Origin: Rhodococcoides fascians A25f
GTDB taxonomy: Bacteria > Actinomycetota > Actinomycetes > Mycobacteriales > Mycobacteriaceae
Assembly: GCF_000760935.2 (NCBI RefSeq)
Contig: NZ_CP049744.1
Location: 4,371,501-4,435,500, forward strand
Reading direction: 5' to 3'
DNA length: 64,000 nt
Notes under the pieces: generated by a model
Databases searched by the model: none
What the model was told of the DNA's origin: nothing
The model's input: the letters and a program-made list of their open reading frames with translations, nothing else
Program-made: the position numbers and the translations under genes
Shown here: positions 17,533-29,272 of the stretch, in pieces
Numbering within the stretch: the first letter of the stretch is position 1
Layout: every line of letters starts with the position of its first letter

Positions 17533-18408
17533 TCAGGCTTCGGTAGCGGCCAAACGGACGAAGGCTGCGGCGTCGATGGTCTCGCCGCGTGCCGTCGGGT
17601 CGATTCCGGCCTCGCGAAGTCGCCGTTCGGCGGCAACCGGGGAACCGGCCCACCCCGCCAGGGCTGCTCGTAAAGTCTTGCGCCGCTGCGCGAATGCGCC
17701 ATCGATCACGGCGAAGACAGCCTTGCGATGCGCGGTGTCCGTCGGCCACGGTGGCTCGGCGTACCGATCGATGCGAACCAGACCCGACTCGACTTTGGGG
17801 ACCGGCCAGAACACCGAACGACCCACTGAGCCTGCTCTTTTGACGTCACCGAAGAATCTGGCCTTGACGCTGGGGATGCCGTAGATCTTGCTTCCCGGCA
17901 CCGCGGCCAGTCGATCGGCCACCTCGGCCTGGACCATCACCACAGCCACCCGAAGACTCGGCAGTTCCGAGAACAGATGGATCAGCACGGGAACGGCGAC
18001 GTTGTAGGGAAGATTGGCCACCAAGGCGGTCGGCTCCCCGGCGATGTCCGCGGCACGGATACGAAGGGCGTCGGCCTCGATAACTGTCAGGCGGTCGGCC
18101 AGACTCGGGGCCCGGTCGGCCACCGTGATCGGCAGACGGGTCGCGAGCTTGGGGTCGATCTCGACGGCGATGACGGCCTCGGCGACATCGAGCAGCGCGA
18201 GTGTCAGCGATCCGAGACCGGGGCCGACCTCGAGCACCGTGTCTTGCGGGCCGACTCCGGCGGAGGCGACGATGCGTCGGACGGTGTTGGCGTCGTGCAC
18301 GAAGTTCTGGCCGAGCTGCTTGGTGGGCCGTACATCGAGCTCGGCGGCCAACGAGCGGACCTCGGCGGGACCCAGCAGGGCCGCGGATCCCCTCACATGT
18401 TCGGACAC
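17533..18408 (-). CDS. rsmA: 16S rRNA (adenine1518/1519-N6)-dimethyltransferase
   Basis: This 291-residue KsgA/RsmA dimethylates two adjacent adenines near the 3' end of 16S rRNA during 30S maturation. It shows [12 protein letters not shown], the SAM-binding [12 protein letters not shown], the catalytic NLPYNVAVP motif and FWPVPKVES in family order. The start is GTG 18408. It lies downstream of rpfB on the same strand, as in mycobacteria, but an 85-base gap with two copies of repeat B separates them. Confidence 0.95.
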   Translation of the reverse strand: MSEHVRGSAALLGPAEVRSLAAELDVRPTKQLGQNFVHDANTVRRIVASAGVGPQDTVLEVGPGLGSLTLALLDVAEAVIAVEIDPKLATRLPITVADRAPSLADRLTVIEADALRIRAADIAGEPTALVANLPYNVAVPVLIHLFSELPSLRVAVVMVQAEVADRLAAVPGSKIYGIPSVKARFFGDVKRAGSVGRSVFWPVPKVESGLVRIDRYAEPPWPTDTAHRKAVFAVIDGAFAQRRKTLRAALAGWAGSPVAAERRLREAGIDPTARGETIDAAAFVRLAATEA

Positions 18409-18425
18409 GGCGGAAACTCTACGTG

Positions 18426-18489
18426 GGCAGGAGTGGAGCCTGCGGAACGACCCAGGAAGGCAGGAGTGGAGCCTGCGGAATGACCCGGG
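18426..18489 (+). repeat. Dispersed repeat family B, two direct copies
   Basis: 18426-18453 and 18459-18489 both carry the core CAGGAGTGGAGCCTGCGGAA followed by CGACCC or TGACCC, 33 bases apart start to start. Inverted copies sit at 12235-12286. The pair lies between the rpfB stop and the ksgA start and occupies most of the gap. Confidence 0.8.
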
Positions 18490-18493
18490 ATAG

Positions 18494-20550
<2,057 letters not shown>

Positions 20551-20571
20551 GATCGTTAGAGTAGGCGCACC

Positions 20572-22116
20572 ATGACTGCGCCAGCTGATGCCTCACGGCC
20601 ACCCTTCTACGTCACCACGGCGATCGCGTACCCCAACGGCGCTCCCCACATCGGGCACGCCTACGAGTACATCGCCACCGACGCCATCGCGCGCTTCAAG
20701 CGCCTCGATGGCTACGACGTGCGATTCCTGACGGGAACCGACGAGCACGGCCTGAAAATGCAGCAGACCGCCCAGACCGAGGGCATCGACGTCCGCGACT
20801 TAGCGGCACGCAACTCCGACGCTTTCCAGACTGCGCAGGATCTGCTGAAGATCTCGTACGAACGCTTCATCCGTACCACCGATGCCGATCACCTCGCCGC
20901 CAGCCAGGAACTCTGGAAACGGATGGAGGCGAACGGCGACATCTATCTCGACGCGTTTTCCGGCTGGTACTCGGTACGCGACGAGGCGTTCTACACCGAG
21001 GCCGAAACCACCCTCGGCGAGGACGGCTCCCGCGTCGCGACGGAGACCAACACGCCCGTCGAGTGGACCGAGGAACCGTCGTACTTCTTCCGGCTCTCGC
21101 AGTACCAGGACAAGCTCCTCGCGCTGTACGACGCGTCGCCGGACTTCATTGCGCCGAACACGCGCCGAAACGAGATCGTGAATTTCGTCAAGGGCGGACT
21201 GCGCGACCTCTCGATCTCGCGAACCACGTTCGACTGGGGCGTACCGGTTCCCGGCGATCCCGCGCACGTGATGTACGTCTGGGTCGACGCACTGACCAAC
21301 TACCTCACCGGTGCCGGGTTCCCCGAGACCGAATCCGAGGCGTACCGAAAGTTCTGGCCGGCCGATCTGCACATCATCGGCAAGGACATCACGCGCTTCC
21401 ACACCGTCTACTGGCCTGCGTTCCTGATGTCTGCGGGTATCGAGCTACCCAAGCGGGTGTTCGTGCACGGGTTCCTGAACGTCAAGGGCGAGAAGATGTC
21501 CAAGTCTCTCGGCAACGTGCTGGACCCGCAGTCGTTGGTGGAGAACTACGGCCTCGATCCGGTGCGCTTCTTCTTCCTGCGCGAGGTCTCGTTCGGTCAG
21601 GACGGCAGCTACAGCCACGAGGCCATCGTCGCTCGCGTCAACGCCGATCTGTCCAACGAACTCGGCAACCTCGCGCAGCGTTCGCTGACGATGGTCGCGA
21701 AGAACCTGGAAGGAAAGCTCCCGACGCCGGGCGACTTCACCGCCGAGGACGAGGCGATGCTGGCTCGCGCGGACGCGCTGCTGGAGATCTGCCGACGCGA
21801 ATTCGATATGCAGGCAATCCATTCCGCGCTCGAAGCGATCTGGTCGGTACTCGGTGAGACCAACCGCTACTTCTCGCTGCAGCAGCCGTGGGTGCTACGC
21901 AAGACCGATCCCGATCGCATGGCCACCGTGCTGTACGTGACGATCGAGGTGCTACGCATCGTGAGCATCCTGGCGCAGCCCGTCATGCCAGATTCCGCGT
22001 CGCGCATCCTCGACCTGCTCGGTGCGTCGAACCGCGAATTTGCCGATGTGGCAACACGTTCGGTACCCGGCACGGCACTGCCGACCCCGACGCCGGTGTT
22101 CCCCAAGTACGAGTAG
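20572..22116 (+). CDS. metG: Methionyl-tRNA synthetase
   Basis: This 514-residue class I synthetase charges tRNA-Met. The HIGH motif is PHIGHAY (residues 25-31) and KMSKS lies at 308-312. The anticodon-binding helical domain follows ([14 protein letters not shown]). Length and lack of a C-terminal tRNA-binding extension match the short actinobacterial MetG. The ATG at 20572 lies 21 bases from the divergent tatD start. Just past the stop is a reverse-orientation copy of palindrome family A. Confidence 0.96.
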   Translation: MTAPADASRPPFYVTTAIAYPNGAPHIGHAYEYIATDAIARFKRLDGYDVRFLTGTDEHGLKMQQTAQTEGIDVRDLAARNSDAFQTAQDLLKISYERFIRTTDADHLAASQELWKRMEANGDIYLDAFSGWYSVRDEAFYTEAETTLGEDGSRVATETNTPVEWTEEPSYFFRLSQYQDKLLALYDASPDFIAPNTRRNEIVNFVKGGLRDLSISRTTFDWGVPVPGDPAHVMYVWVDALTNYLTGAGFPETESEAYRKFWPADLHIIGKDITRFHTVYWPAFLMSAGIELPKRVFVHGFLNVKGEKMSKSLGNVLDPQSLVENYGLDPVRFFFLREVSFGQDGSYSHEAIVARVNADLSNELGNLAQRSLTMVAKNLEGKLPTPGDFTAEDEAMLARADALLEICRREFDMQAIHSALEAIWSVLGETNRYFSLQQPWVLRKTDPDRMATVLYVTIEVLRIVSILAQPVMPDSASRILDLLGASNREFADVATRSVPGTALPTPTPVFPKYE

Positions 22117-22119
22117 AGC

Positions 22120-22185
22120 GCTCCGCGCATGTGAGCGAAACTTCGACCCCCACTACGAAGTTCCACTCACATGCGGCGAAGCCGC
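22120..22185 (-). repeat. Dispersed palindromic repeat family A, copy 4
   Basis: The arms GTGAGCGAAACTTCG (22131-22145) and CGAAGTTCCACTCAC (22156-22170) pair around ACCCCCACTA, which is the reverse complement of the usual loop with two changes. The copy is therefore inverted. The flank GCGGCGAAGCCGCTC (22173-22187) is the reverse complement of the flank of copy 5. It lies between the convergent metG and WS/DGAT genes. Confidence 0.85.
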
Positions 22186-22187
22186 TC

Positions 22188-23567
22188 TCACAAGGTCTTT
22201 TCGAGCTCCTCCAGCGTGTTCTCCAAATGCGTCAGCATGCGCTGCAGGTGCGGCACACTGCGTCGGCACCCGATGAGTCCGAAGTTCAACGAATCGCCGT
22301 TACTGGCGACGGTGATGTTGAGTGCCTGCCCGTCGGCCACGATCGACGCCGGGTAGATGCCGTCGAGTTTCGCACCGTTCCAGTACAGATCCTCCTTGGA
22401 TCCGGGCACGTTGGAGATGATGACGTTGAACGGCGGCGGGGTGTAGTCGACGAATCCCGGCACCGGACCGAACAGCAACGGAGCCATGGTGACTGCTCCT
22501 ACGGCGAGTGCTTCGAGCGTGTTGAGTTCGCCCATCATCTGCTTGCCCTTGACGGTCGAATCCTTGATTCGCTCCAGCCGCAGGATCGGATCCGATTCGT
22601 CGGTTGCCAGATTGCACAGGATCACCGTCACCGAGTTACCGGCCTCCCTGTCGTCACCCTCCTTGCGGAGCGAGACCGGCACCATCGCGATCAGCGGTTC
22701 CTCGGGCAACGCGTTCTGATCGATGAGGTACGCGCGCAGAGCTCCGGCACACATCGCGAGCACCATGTCGTTGAGCGTGGCGTCGAGCGCCGTTCCGACC
22801 GTGCGGATGCGCTCGATCGACCAGCTCTCGGCGGCGAACCGGCGCGCACCGCCGATGGGCACGTTGAACATCGTCCGTGGCGCTTGCAACGGCAACTGTG
22901 CCCCTTCCTTCTTCAACGCGCGCAACCCGATTCGAGCTGTTGCGGGTGCAAAATCGACCAAGTCCCCGACGATCTTGCGGCCCACCGAGAGTCCACTGCT
23001 CAGCTGCGCCAATCGCCCGGACTGCTCCTCGGCGACCTGCTTCTTGCGCCGACCGAACAGCGACGGGTCCCAGGTGGCAACTCCGCTTCGATCGTCCGGG
23101 TCCGTGCTGAGAGTCCGCTGCATCAGCTTCAACGCGCTCACTCCGTCGACCAGTGAGTGATGCACCTTGGTGTACAGCGCAATTCGACCGTCGGCCAACC
23201 CCTCGATGATGTGTAGTTCCCACATCGGCCGATAGCGATCCAGCGGTGCGCTGTGGTTGAGCGAGAGGAACTGGAACAGTTCCCGAATGCGTCCGGGTGC
23301 CGGCAGCACCGTACGGCGAACGTGGTACTCGAAGTCGACGTCCTGATCGAATGCCCATGCCAGATTGCCCATGATCTGCACGGGCCGCGCTGGGCGCTTG
23401 CGGAAGAGCTCGTGCACCTCGCCGGAGGTGAACTTGCGGTGCACTTCCTCGGCGAACTCGTGCGGATCGCCGGGCGGGACGAACAACTCCAGCCCGCCCA
23501 CGTGCATCGGGTGCTCCCGTGACTCGGCGATCAGAAACATCGATTCCGTGATGGGCATGAGTGCCAT
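22188..23567 (-). CDS. WS/DGAT-family wax ester synthase/diacylglycerol acyltransferase
   Basis: This 459-residue protein esterifies diacylglycerol or a fatty alcohol with acyl-CoA for storage lipid, a trait common in Rhodococcus. The catalytic HHxxxDG motif is present as KVHHSLVDGVSA (~residues 135-146). The N-terminal MPITESMFLIAESREHPMHV and the downstream PLDRYRPMWELHIIEGL are family features. The C-terminal DUF1298 region contains NVIISNVPGS. I choose ATG 23567, preceded by AAGGGACAGCTC; an upstream ATG at 23585 is also open. It is divergent from the esterase gene at 23754. Confidence 0.9.
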   Translation of the reverse strand: MALMPITESMFLIAESREHPMHVGGLELFVPPGDPHEFAEEVHRKFTSGEVHELFRKRPARPVQIMGNLAWAFDQDVDFEYHVRRTVLPAPGRIRELFQFLSLNHSAPLDRYRPMWELHIIEGLADGRIALYTKVHHSLVDGVSALKLMQRTLSTDPDDRSGVATWDPSLFGRRKKQVAEEQSGRLAQLSSGLSVGRKIVGDLVDFAPATARIGLRALKKEGAQLPLQAPRTMFNVPIGGARRFAAESWSIERIRTVGTALDATLNDMVLAMCAGALRAYLIDQNALPEEPLIAMVPVSLRKEGDDREAGNSVTVILCNLATDESDPILRLERIKDSTVKGKQMMGELNTLEALAVGAVTMAPLLFGPVPGFVDYTPPPFNVIISNVPGSKEDLYWNGAKLDGIYPASIVADGQALNITVASNGDSLNFGLIGCRRSVPHLQRMLTHLENTLEELEKTL

Positions 23568-23753
23568 GAGCTGTCCCTTTTCCATTTGTTTTCGGTCACG
23601 GTACGGCACCGAATGTGACTCAGAACACGACCTTACGTCCGGTCACGAAAAGCTACCCGCTATTGTCCGTTACCAGGGGTTCCAAATAGAGCGGGGTTCC
23701 AACGCACGGCGCACACGCTCCGCGCAACGACAACGGGGATGGAGGCGACGGCT

Positions 23754-24758
23754 ATGAATCCGGCGCTCACCGTAGTGAAATCGACCGACCCGGCGGCCAC
23801 CGCACGCCGACGCGACATCCGCGGCGCGAGCCTGCAGTCGCAGATCCTGTCCAAGTACCTGCAGTTCACCGTCCGCCCGTTTCTGACCGTGTGGGCGCAG
23901 GCCCCCTCTCTTCCGTGGCCGATGGGGCTGGTCGACTACGCCGGTCTGCTCGTCCCGCAGATCAGCGGCACCACGCGCAGCCGCGTCATGCTGGCCGAGT
24001 GCGAAGCCGAGTGGATCCGCGCCGAGGGAACCGGAAGCGATCGCGTGGTCCTGTACCTGCACGGCGGCGCGTTCGTCTGCTGCGGACTGCGTACCCATCG
24101 CCGGATGACCTCACGGGTCTCCAAGCAGGTCGACGGATCGGTGTTGTCGGTGAACTACCGGATGATGCCGCGCAATCCGATCACCCATGCGGTCGAGGAC
24201 GGCGTGGACGCGTACCGCTTCCTTCTCGATTCCGGTTACCGCCCGGAGCAGATCATCCTGGGCGGCGATTCGGCCGGCGGGTACCTCGCGTTCATGGTCA
24301 CCCTGGCGCTGCGTACCGTCGGCCTGCCCGCACCCGCCGGAATCTTCACCATGTCCCCGCTGACCGACATGGACCCCACCGGCAAACTCGACCACGAGAA
24401 CGCGTCGAAGTGTTCGGTGTTTCCGTCCAACGCGGTTCCCGCACTGACCGCACTGGCCGATCGCGTCGACGCGCGCATCGTCGTCGAGGGGCACCGGGGC
24501 CCGCGGGTCTCACCCGTCGACGGCGACCTCACCGGCCTGCCGCCGGTGTTGATTCAGGTCGGTTCGACCGAAATGGTCTATGCCGACGCCGAACTCATGG
24601 CTCAGCGTCTCGCGGTCGCCGGAGTCGACTGCGAACTTCAGGTGTACGAGGATCAGGTCCACGTGTTCCAGGCGGCCGATTTCGTCCCCGAAGCCCGACG
24701 TGCGCTTCGCGCCATCGGCGAGTTCGCCCGGAACGTCAGCCCCCGTACAGAAAGCTGA
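23754..24758 (+). CDS. Alpha/beta-hydrolase, hormone-sensitive lipase family
   Basis: This 334-residue esterase/lipase has the oxyanion motif YLHGGAFVCCG, the nucleophile in LGGDSAGGYLA, a later acid in the DAELMAQRL region, and the catalytic His in DQVHVFQ. Starting at ATG 23754 gives a strong ribosome site (GGAGGCGACGGCT); ATG 23739 adds five residues. The substrate is probably a short- or medium-chain acyl ester. The divergent WS/DGAT gene and following SRPBCC gene suggest lipid metabolism, but that is context only. Confidence 0.85.
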   Translation: MNPALTVVKSTDPAATARRRDIRGASLQSQILSKYLQFTVRPFLTVWAQAPSLPWPMGLVDYAGLLVPQISGTTRSRVMLAECEAEWIRAEGTGSDRVVLYLHGGAFVCCGLRTHRRMTSRVSKQVDGSVLSVNYRMMPRNPITHAVEDGVDAYRFLLDSGYRPEQIILGGDSAGGYLAFMVTLALRTVGLPAPAGIFTMSPLTDMDPTGKLDHENASKCSVFPSNAVPALTALADRVDARIVVEGHRGPRVSPVDGDLTGLPPVLIQVGSTEMVYADAELMAQRLAVAGVDCELQVYEDQVHVFQAADFVPEARRALRAIGEFARNVSPRTES

Positions 24759-24772
24759 GATACCTTCTCCCC

Positions 24773-25201
24773 ATGGCAGTCACAGTGAACAAGTCCGTCG
24801 ACATCGACGCCGACGCAGCGACAATTCTCGACGTCCTCGCGGACGTCGAAAGCATCCCCTCGTGGTCCCCGGTCCACAAGAAGTGCGAGGTGGTCGATCG
24901 CTTCGAGGACGGCAAGCCGAACCACGTCAAGATGAACGTCTCGATCATCGGTGTCAACGACGAGCAGTTGGTCGCGTACACCTGGAGCGAGAACGAAGTG
25001 TCGTGGACCTTGGTGGAAAGCACTCAGCAGAAGGCCCAGGACGGCCGGTACACGTTGACGCCCAAGGACAACGGCACCCACGTCGAGTTCGAGTTGACGG
25101 TCGACCCGAAGATTCCGCTACCAGGCTTCCTGGTGAAGAAGGGAACCAAGACCATCCTCGAGGCAGCCACCGAGGGTCTGCGTCAGCAAGTAGTGGGCTG
25201 A
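24773..25201 (+). CDS. SRPBCC-fold (polyketide cyclase/dehydrase-like) protein
   Basis: This 142-residue protein begins MAVTVNKSVDIDADAATILD and continues VLADVESIPSWSPVHKKCEV, a typical start of the START/SRPBCC ligand-binding fold found in many actinobacterial lipid-gene neighbourhoods. There are no catalytic residues I can assign. It starts 14 bases after the esterase stop on the same strand, so it is probably cotranscribed. It ends 4 bases before the convergent rsmI. Confidence 0.82.
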   Translation: MAVTVNKSVDIDADAATILDVLADVESIPSWSPVHKKCEVVDRFEDGKPNHVKMNVSIIGVNDEQLVAYTWSENEVSWTLVESTQQKAQDGRYTLTPKDNGTHVEFELTVDPKIPLPGFLVKKGTKTILEAATEGLRQQVVG

Positions 25202-25205
25202 CCCG

Positions 25206-26030
25206 CTACTGCTCCTTCCGCGCAGCGAGTACGGCCTCGTAGACCTCACGCTTGGAGACGCCGTCGACCGCCACCTGGGCGCAGGCGTCTTTCAACCGCA
25301 TGCCCGACGCCACCAGGGTTTCCACGTCGGCCACGAGATCCTCGGGCTCCTCGGCGACGGCGACCGCTCCTTCGAGGACGACCGTGATCTCGCCGCGCAC
25401 TCCTCCCCTCGCCCAGTCGAGCAACTCCCCCAGCCCGCCGCGTCGGACCTCCTCGTAGGTCTTGGTGAGCTCCCGGCACACCGCGGCGCGACGATCGGGA
25501 CCGAGCACGTGGACGGCGTCCTCGAGACACGCGACGAGACGGTGCGGTGCCTCGAAGAAGACGATGGCCCGCGGTTCGGCGAGCACCGACTGGAAGTAGG
25601 TGCGTCGCTGGCCTTGCTTACGCGGCGCGAACCCGTCGAAGCAGAACCGTTCGACCGGCAGACCCGACAACGCGAGCGCAGTCGTGACGGCCGACGGCCC
25701 GGGCAGACAGGTCACCGGCAGATGCGCATCGACACACGCGGCCACGAGGCGGTAGCCGGGATCGCTCACCGACGGCATCCCGGCGTCGGTCACCAGCAGC
25801 ACCGTCTTGCCCTCGGCAACGGCCTCGACCAGCGCCGGCAGCCGAGCCGTCTCGACCTGGTCGTAGAAACTGACCACGCGCCCTGCGATCACCACGCCGA
25901 GCGAGGACGCGAGTTGTTTGGTGCGCCGGGTGTCCTCGGCGGCGACGACATCGGCACTGCCGAGGGCATCACGCAGGCGCTGCGAGGCATCACCGACGTC
26001 GCCCATCGGGGTGGCGGCAAGGATGAGCAT
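25206..26030 (-). CDS. rsmI: 16S rRNA (cytidine1402-2'-O)-methyltransferase
   Basis: This 274-residue SAM-dependent tetrapyrrole-methylase-fold enzyme methylates C1402 of 16S rRNA with RsmH. It shows ATPMGDVGDASQRLRDAL, AEDTRRTKQL, LVTDAGMPSVSDPGYRLV, CLPGPSAVTTALALSGLP and FFEAPHRL in family order. The start is ATG 26030 (MLILAATPMGD). The frame is open a little further, but those residues are unlike the family. It is divergent from pmt, as in mycobacteria. Confidence 0.94.
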   Translation of the reverse strand: MLILAATPMGDVGDASQRLRDALGSADVVAAEDTRRTKQLASSLGVVIAGRVVSFYDQVETARLPALVEAVAEGKTVLLVTDAGMPSVSDPGYRLVAACVDAHLPVTCLPGPSAVTTALALSGLPVERFCFDGFAPRKQGQRRTYFQSVLAEPRAIVFFEAPHRLVACLEDAVHVLGPDRRAAVCRELTKTYEEVRRGGLGELLDWARGGVRGEITVVLEGAVAVAEEPEDLVADVETLVASGMRLKDACAQVAVDGVSKREVYEAVLAARKEQ

Positions 26031-26098
26031 GACTCCAGTGTCCCGCATGCAGTGCGGCGGCCTGTCATGCACCGCGGATCAACGCCTACGATCGGTAC

Positions 26099-27649
26099 GT
26101 GACCTTGCTGACCTCTGAGCGCTCCGGCGACCGGTCGATGGTCAGTCCCGGGCCCACGGTTGCCGCGCGCGACTGGTTCCACGACACCGATGCCAGGCGC
26201 GGCTGGATCGTCACCCTCGTCATCACCGCCGTCTGCGCGATCACGCGATTCACGATGCTGCGCTACCCCACCGATGCCGGGACCCCGGTCTTCGACGAAA
26301 AGCATTACGCCCCGCAGGGCTATCAGGTACTCACCGGCGGCGGGCTGGAGGACAATCCTGCGTACGGCCTGGTGGTGCATCCACCGGTCGGCAAACAGCT
26401 GATCGCCGTCGGAGAAGCGCTGTTCGGTTACAACGGGTGGGGTTGGCGTTTCTCGTCGGCCGTGGCCGGAACTCTGTTGGTGCTGTTGGTGATTCGAATC
26501 GTGCGACGCCTCGCACGGTCGACGCTGGTCGGTGCGATTGCCGGGATCCTCCTGATCGTCGACGGGGTCACCTTCGTCAGCAGCCGGATCGGCATGCTGG
26601 ACATCTTTCTCGCGTTGTTCGTCACCGCGGCACTGGGCTGCCTGATCGTCGACCGCGACGACGTGCGACAACGGTTGTCGAGAGTGCGTGACGAGGGCCG
26701 AATGGACGCGAGTGCGCTCGGTCCGCGAATGGGTGTGCGATGGTGGCGATTCGGAGCCGGCATCATGCTGGGGCTCGCCTGCGGCACCAAGTGGTCCGGC
26801 CTGTACTTCATTGCGTTCTTCGGATTGCTGAGTGTGGCATTCGATGTGGCCGCACGTCGCTCGTACGGCGTCGGGCGCCCCTGGCGGGGAACGGCATTGC
26901 GCGACATCGGGCCTGCGCTCTACGCATTGGTCGTCGTTCCGATCGCGGTGTATCTGATGACCTGGTGGGCATGGCTGACCTCCGAGACGGGCGTCTACCG
27001 GCACGAGGTCGGCAGCGGCATCGGTGCCGGAGGGCCGTTCTCTTTCGTGCCCGAAGCCCTGCGGTCACTGTGGTACTACAGCGGCAGTGTGCTGCAATTC
27101 CATGAGGGACTGACCAATTCGGCCGGCAACCGGCATCCGTGGGAATCGAAGCCGTGGACGTGGCCGATGGGCCTGCGTCCGATGCTCTACTACTTCGCCG
27201 ACGGCGAGAGCGTGTCCGGCTGCTCGGCGTCCTCGTGCGTGAAGGCGATCATGCTGATCGGCACGCCCGCGATGTGGTGGCTGGCGTTGCCGATGCTCGC
27301 CTGGGTGATCTGGTCGGTGTTCGTTCGGCGCGACTGGCGTTACGCAGCAGTGCTCGTCGGCTACTCCGCAGCACTGCTGCCCTGGTTCACCACACTGGAC
27401 CGGCAGATGTACTACTTCTACGCGGTGGCGCTCGCCCCGTTCATGGTGATGGGCTTCGCGTTGGTGCTGGGCGACATCATCGGCAAGGCAACAGCGTCAG
27501 CGGAACGGCGAGGTACCGGGCTACTGCTGGTCGCCCTGTACCTCGCCGTGGTGATCGCGAATTTCGTCTGGCTGTGGCCGATCCTCACCGCGATGCCGAT
27601 CACGCCGCAGATGTGGCAGGAGCAACTGTGGTTACCAAGTTGGCGCTGA
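26099..27649 (+). CDS. pmt: Polyprenol-phosphate-mannose protein mannosyltransferase
   Basis: This 516-residue integral membrane glycosyltransferase of the PMT (GT39) family transfers mannose to Ser/Thr of exported proteins. The first periplasmic loop has the catalytic acidic pair in PVFDEKHYAPQ (D66, E67). About ten further hydrophobic segments and the C-terminal PMT_4TMC region (WLALPMLAWVIWSVF, YYFYAVALAPFMVM) follow. The start is GTG 26099. Its divergence from rsmI matches the M. tuberculosis Rv1002c/Rv1003 pair. Confidence 0.93.
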   Translation: MTLLTSERSGDRSMVSPGPTVAARDWFHDTDARRGWIVTLVITAVCAITRFTMLRYPTDAGTPVFDEKHYAPQGYQVLTGGGLEDNPAYGLVVHPPVGKQLIAVGEALFGYNGWGWRFSSAVAGTLLVLLVIRIVRRLARSTLVGAIAGILLIVDGVTFVSSRIGMLDIFLALFVTAALGCLIVDRDDVRQRLSRVRDEGRMDASALGPRMGVRWWRFGAGIMLGLACGTKWSGLYFIAFFGLLSVAFDVAARRSYGVGRPWRGTALRDIGPALYALVVVPIAVYLMTWWAWLTSETGVYRHEVGSGIGAGGPFSFVPEALRSLWYYSGSVLQFHEGLTNSAGNRHPWESKPWTWPMGLRPMLYYFADGESVSGCSASSCVKAIMLIGTPAMWWLALPMLAWVIWSVFVRRDWRYAAVLVGYSAALLPWFTTLDRQMYYFYAVALAPFMVMGFALVLGDIIGKATASAERRGTGLLLVALYLAVVIANFVWLWPILTAMPITPQMWQEQLWLPSWR

Positions 27650-27673
27650 CCGACGATCGCCGCTCGATGCAGA

Positions 27674-28096
27674 TCAGCGGAGAATTGCCGTCTTGCCTTT
27701 GGTGAGTCCGTCGATGCTGACGCGGCCGGCACCGAATGCGGCCAGCAGCAACGCGCCGACGCCGAGGGCGACGACGAGCTCGTAGCCGTTGTCGGCGGCG
27801 AACACACCGTGCTCGAAGTGAACGAAGACCGCGGCACCGAGCATGTCGAGGAAGAGCAGCAGGCCGGCGATGGGGGTGAAGATTCCCAGCACCAGGGCAC
27901 CGCCGCCGATGAGTTCTACGAATGTGGCGAAGTATGCGGACGCCGTGGGGAGCGGGACGTTCATCATCTCGAAGCTGGCCGCGGCACCGTCGAGACCGTA
28001 GGTGTTCAGCTTCTGCCAGCCGTGAGCGATGAAGACGACTCCCAAACCGATGCGGGCTACGAGGGCGACGGCGTCGCGGACGAGGGTGGAGTTCAT
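27674..28096 (-). CDS. DoxX-family membrane protein
   Basis: This 140-residue protein has four hydrophobic helices of the DoxX type (RIGLGVVFIAHGWQKL, ELIGGGALVLGIFTPIAGLL, FVHFEHGVFA, ELVVALGVGALLLAAFGAG). Mycobacterial DoxX proteins are linked to membrane oxidoreductase complexes and thiol stress, but no specific role can be read here. The ATG at 28096 follows AAGGATGCACA. The GntR-type regulator gene begins 435 bases upstream on the same strand, and its stop lies 66 bases before the DoxX start. Confidence 0.82.
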   Translation of the reverse strand: MNSTLVRDAVALVARIGLGVVFIAHGWQKLNTYGLDGAAASFEMMNVPLPTASAYFATFVELIGGGALVLGIFTPIAGLLLFLDMLGAAVFVHFEHGVFAADNGYELVVALGVGALLLAAFGAGRVSIDGLTKGKTAILR

Positions 28097-28162
28097 TGTG
28101 CATCCTTCTGACACGACTACATGGGCCGCACCACGATGTCAGAAGTATGTTGAAGCGTCAAC

Positions 28163-28531
28163 TTAGTGGTCGTTTGCACCCTTGAGCGCTGATTCGAGGA
28201 ACGATCGAGCCTGGTCGTCGTCCAGGCCAATGGAACGGACCGTCTTGACGAATTCTGTCGCCGCTCGGGCCGCGATATCGCGAGAAGGATCGCCGCCCGA
28301 TGCGACGAAGGAACCCGATCGTCCGCGTGTCTCGATGACGCCTTGCTGCTCGAGCTCTCGGTATGTCTTCGCTACCGTGTTCGGCGCGATCTTCAGCTCC
28401 TCGGCAAGGCCGCGAACCGTCGGAATCTTGGTACCGGCAATCAGATCTCCCGACCGCACCAGCCCGAGAATCTGCATCCTCAACTGCTCGAACACCGGTG
28501 TCGTGTTCGACGAATCGATATGAACGCGCAC
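28163..28531 (-). CDS. GntR-family regulator, YtrA subfamily
   Basis: This 122-residue regulator has a winged helix (VFEQLRMQILGLVRSGDLIAG, IPTVRGLAEELKIAPNTVAK, residues ~12-72) and only a ~45-residue helical tail. That is the compact YtrA form, which usually controls ABC transporter or envelope genes. The start is GTG 28531. It sits between the NAD(P)-binding protein (10 bases upstream) and DoxX on the same strand, and may regulate these neighbours. Confidence 0.85.
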   Translation of the reverse strand: MRVHIDSSNTTPVFEQLRMQILGLVRSGDLIAGTKIPTVRGLAEELKIAPNTVAKTYRELEQQGVIETRGRSGSFVASGGDPSRDIAARAATEFVKTVRSIGLDDDQARSFLESALKGANDH

Positions 28532-28541
28532 AGTCCGTGCC

Positions 28542-29210
28542 TCAACCGACCGCGTCGACTGCGTCGACGATGGACGTCGAACCGGACGTCAACATCAGAG
28601 TCTTGTGCACTGCCGCACCGGTATCGAGCAGGCGCGCGATCACGGCGGCCACATCGGCGCGCGTCACCTCGCCCGACTCGAGCGGCGGCTCGGTGAGCGA
28701 TACCGAGTTCGTGGGGTCTTCGTCCGTCAGTTTGCCCGGACGCAGAATGGTCCAGTCGAGGCCAGCCCTGGCCGAAACATCTTCTTCTGCAGCAGTTTTG
28801 GCCTTGATGTAGGCCTTCCAGCCATCGTCCAAGTCCTCTGCTACCGGCTCTCCCGCACCGAACGAGCTGATCAGCACGTAGCGGCGAACACCGGCTTTCT
28901 CGGCCGCGTCGGCCAGCAGCACCGCGCCCGCGCGGTCGACGGTGTCCTTGCGCTCCGGGCCACTGTTGGGCCCGGCACCGGCCGCGAACACCACTCCGTC
29001 GGCACCGTCGAGTACGGCCGCCAACTCGTCGACGGACGCAGACTCGAGATCGATCACCTGCGGCAGTGCGCCGAGTGCTGTGACGGCATCGACGTGGTCG
29101 CCGTTGCGAATCAACGACACCGCACGATCTCCGTGCGCCGTGAGTACCTGCGTCAGATGCTGGGCGATCTGGCCGTGCCCACCTGCAATGACAATCCGCT
29201 TGTCGGTCAT
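28542..29210 (-). CDS. NAD(P)-binding SDR-like oxidoreductase (NmrA/YwnB type)
   Basis: This 222-residue atypical short-chain dehydrogenase has a Rossmann N-terminus (RIVIAGGHGQIAQHL, glycine motif GGHGQIA at residues ~9-15) and a mid-region VVFAAGAGPNSGPERKDTVD followed by YVLISSFGAGEP. It lacks the full YxxxK catalytic pair of classical SDRs, so a sensor or reductase role on NAD(P)H is possible. The ATG at 29210 follows GGGAGTGGTT. It is divergent from arsC and its stop lies 10 bases upstream of the GntR start. Confidence 0.82.
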   Translation of the reverse strand: MTDKRIVIAGGHGQIAQHLTQVLTAHGDRAVSLIRNGDHVDAVTALGALPQVIDLESASVDELAAVLDGADGVVFAAGAGPNSGPERKDTVDRAGAVLLADAAEKAGVRRYVLISSFGAGEPVAEDLDDGWKAYIKAKTAAEEDVSARAGLDWTILRPGKLTDEDPTNSVSLTEPPLESGEVTRADVAAVIARLLDTGAAVHKTLMLTSGSTSIVDAVDAVG

Positions 29211-29272
29211 AACCACTCCCGTTCCTGGCGTGAATCTGTCGGCTTGGCTACCCGCGTGGCAAGATCGCAAAC

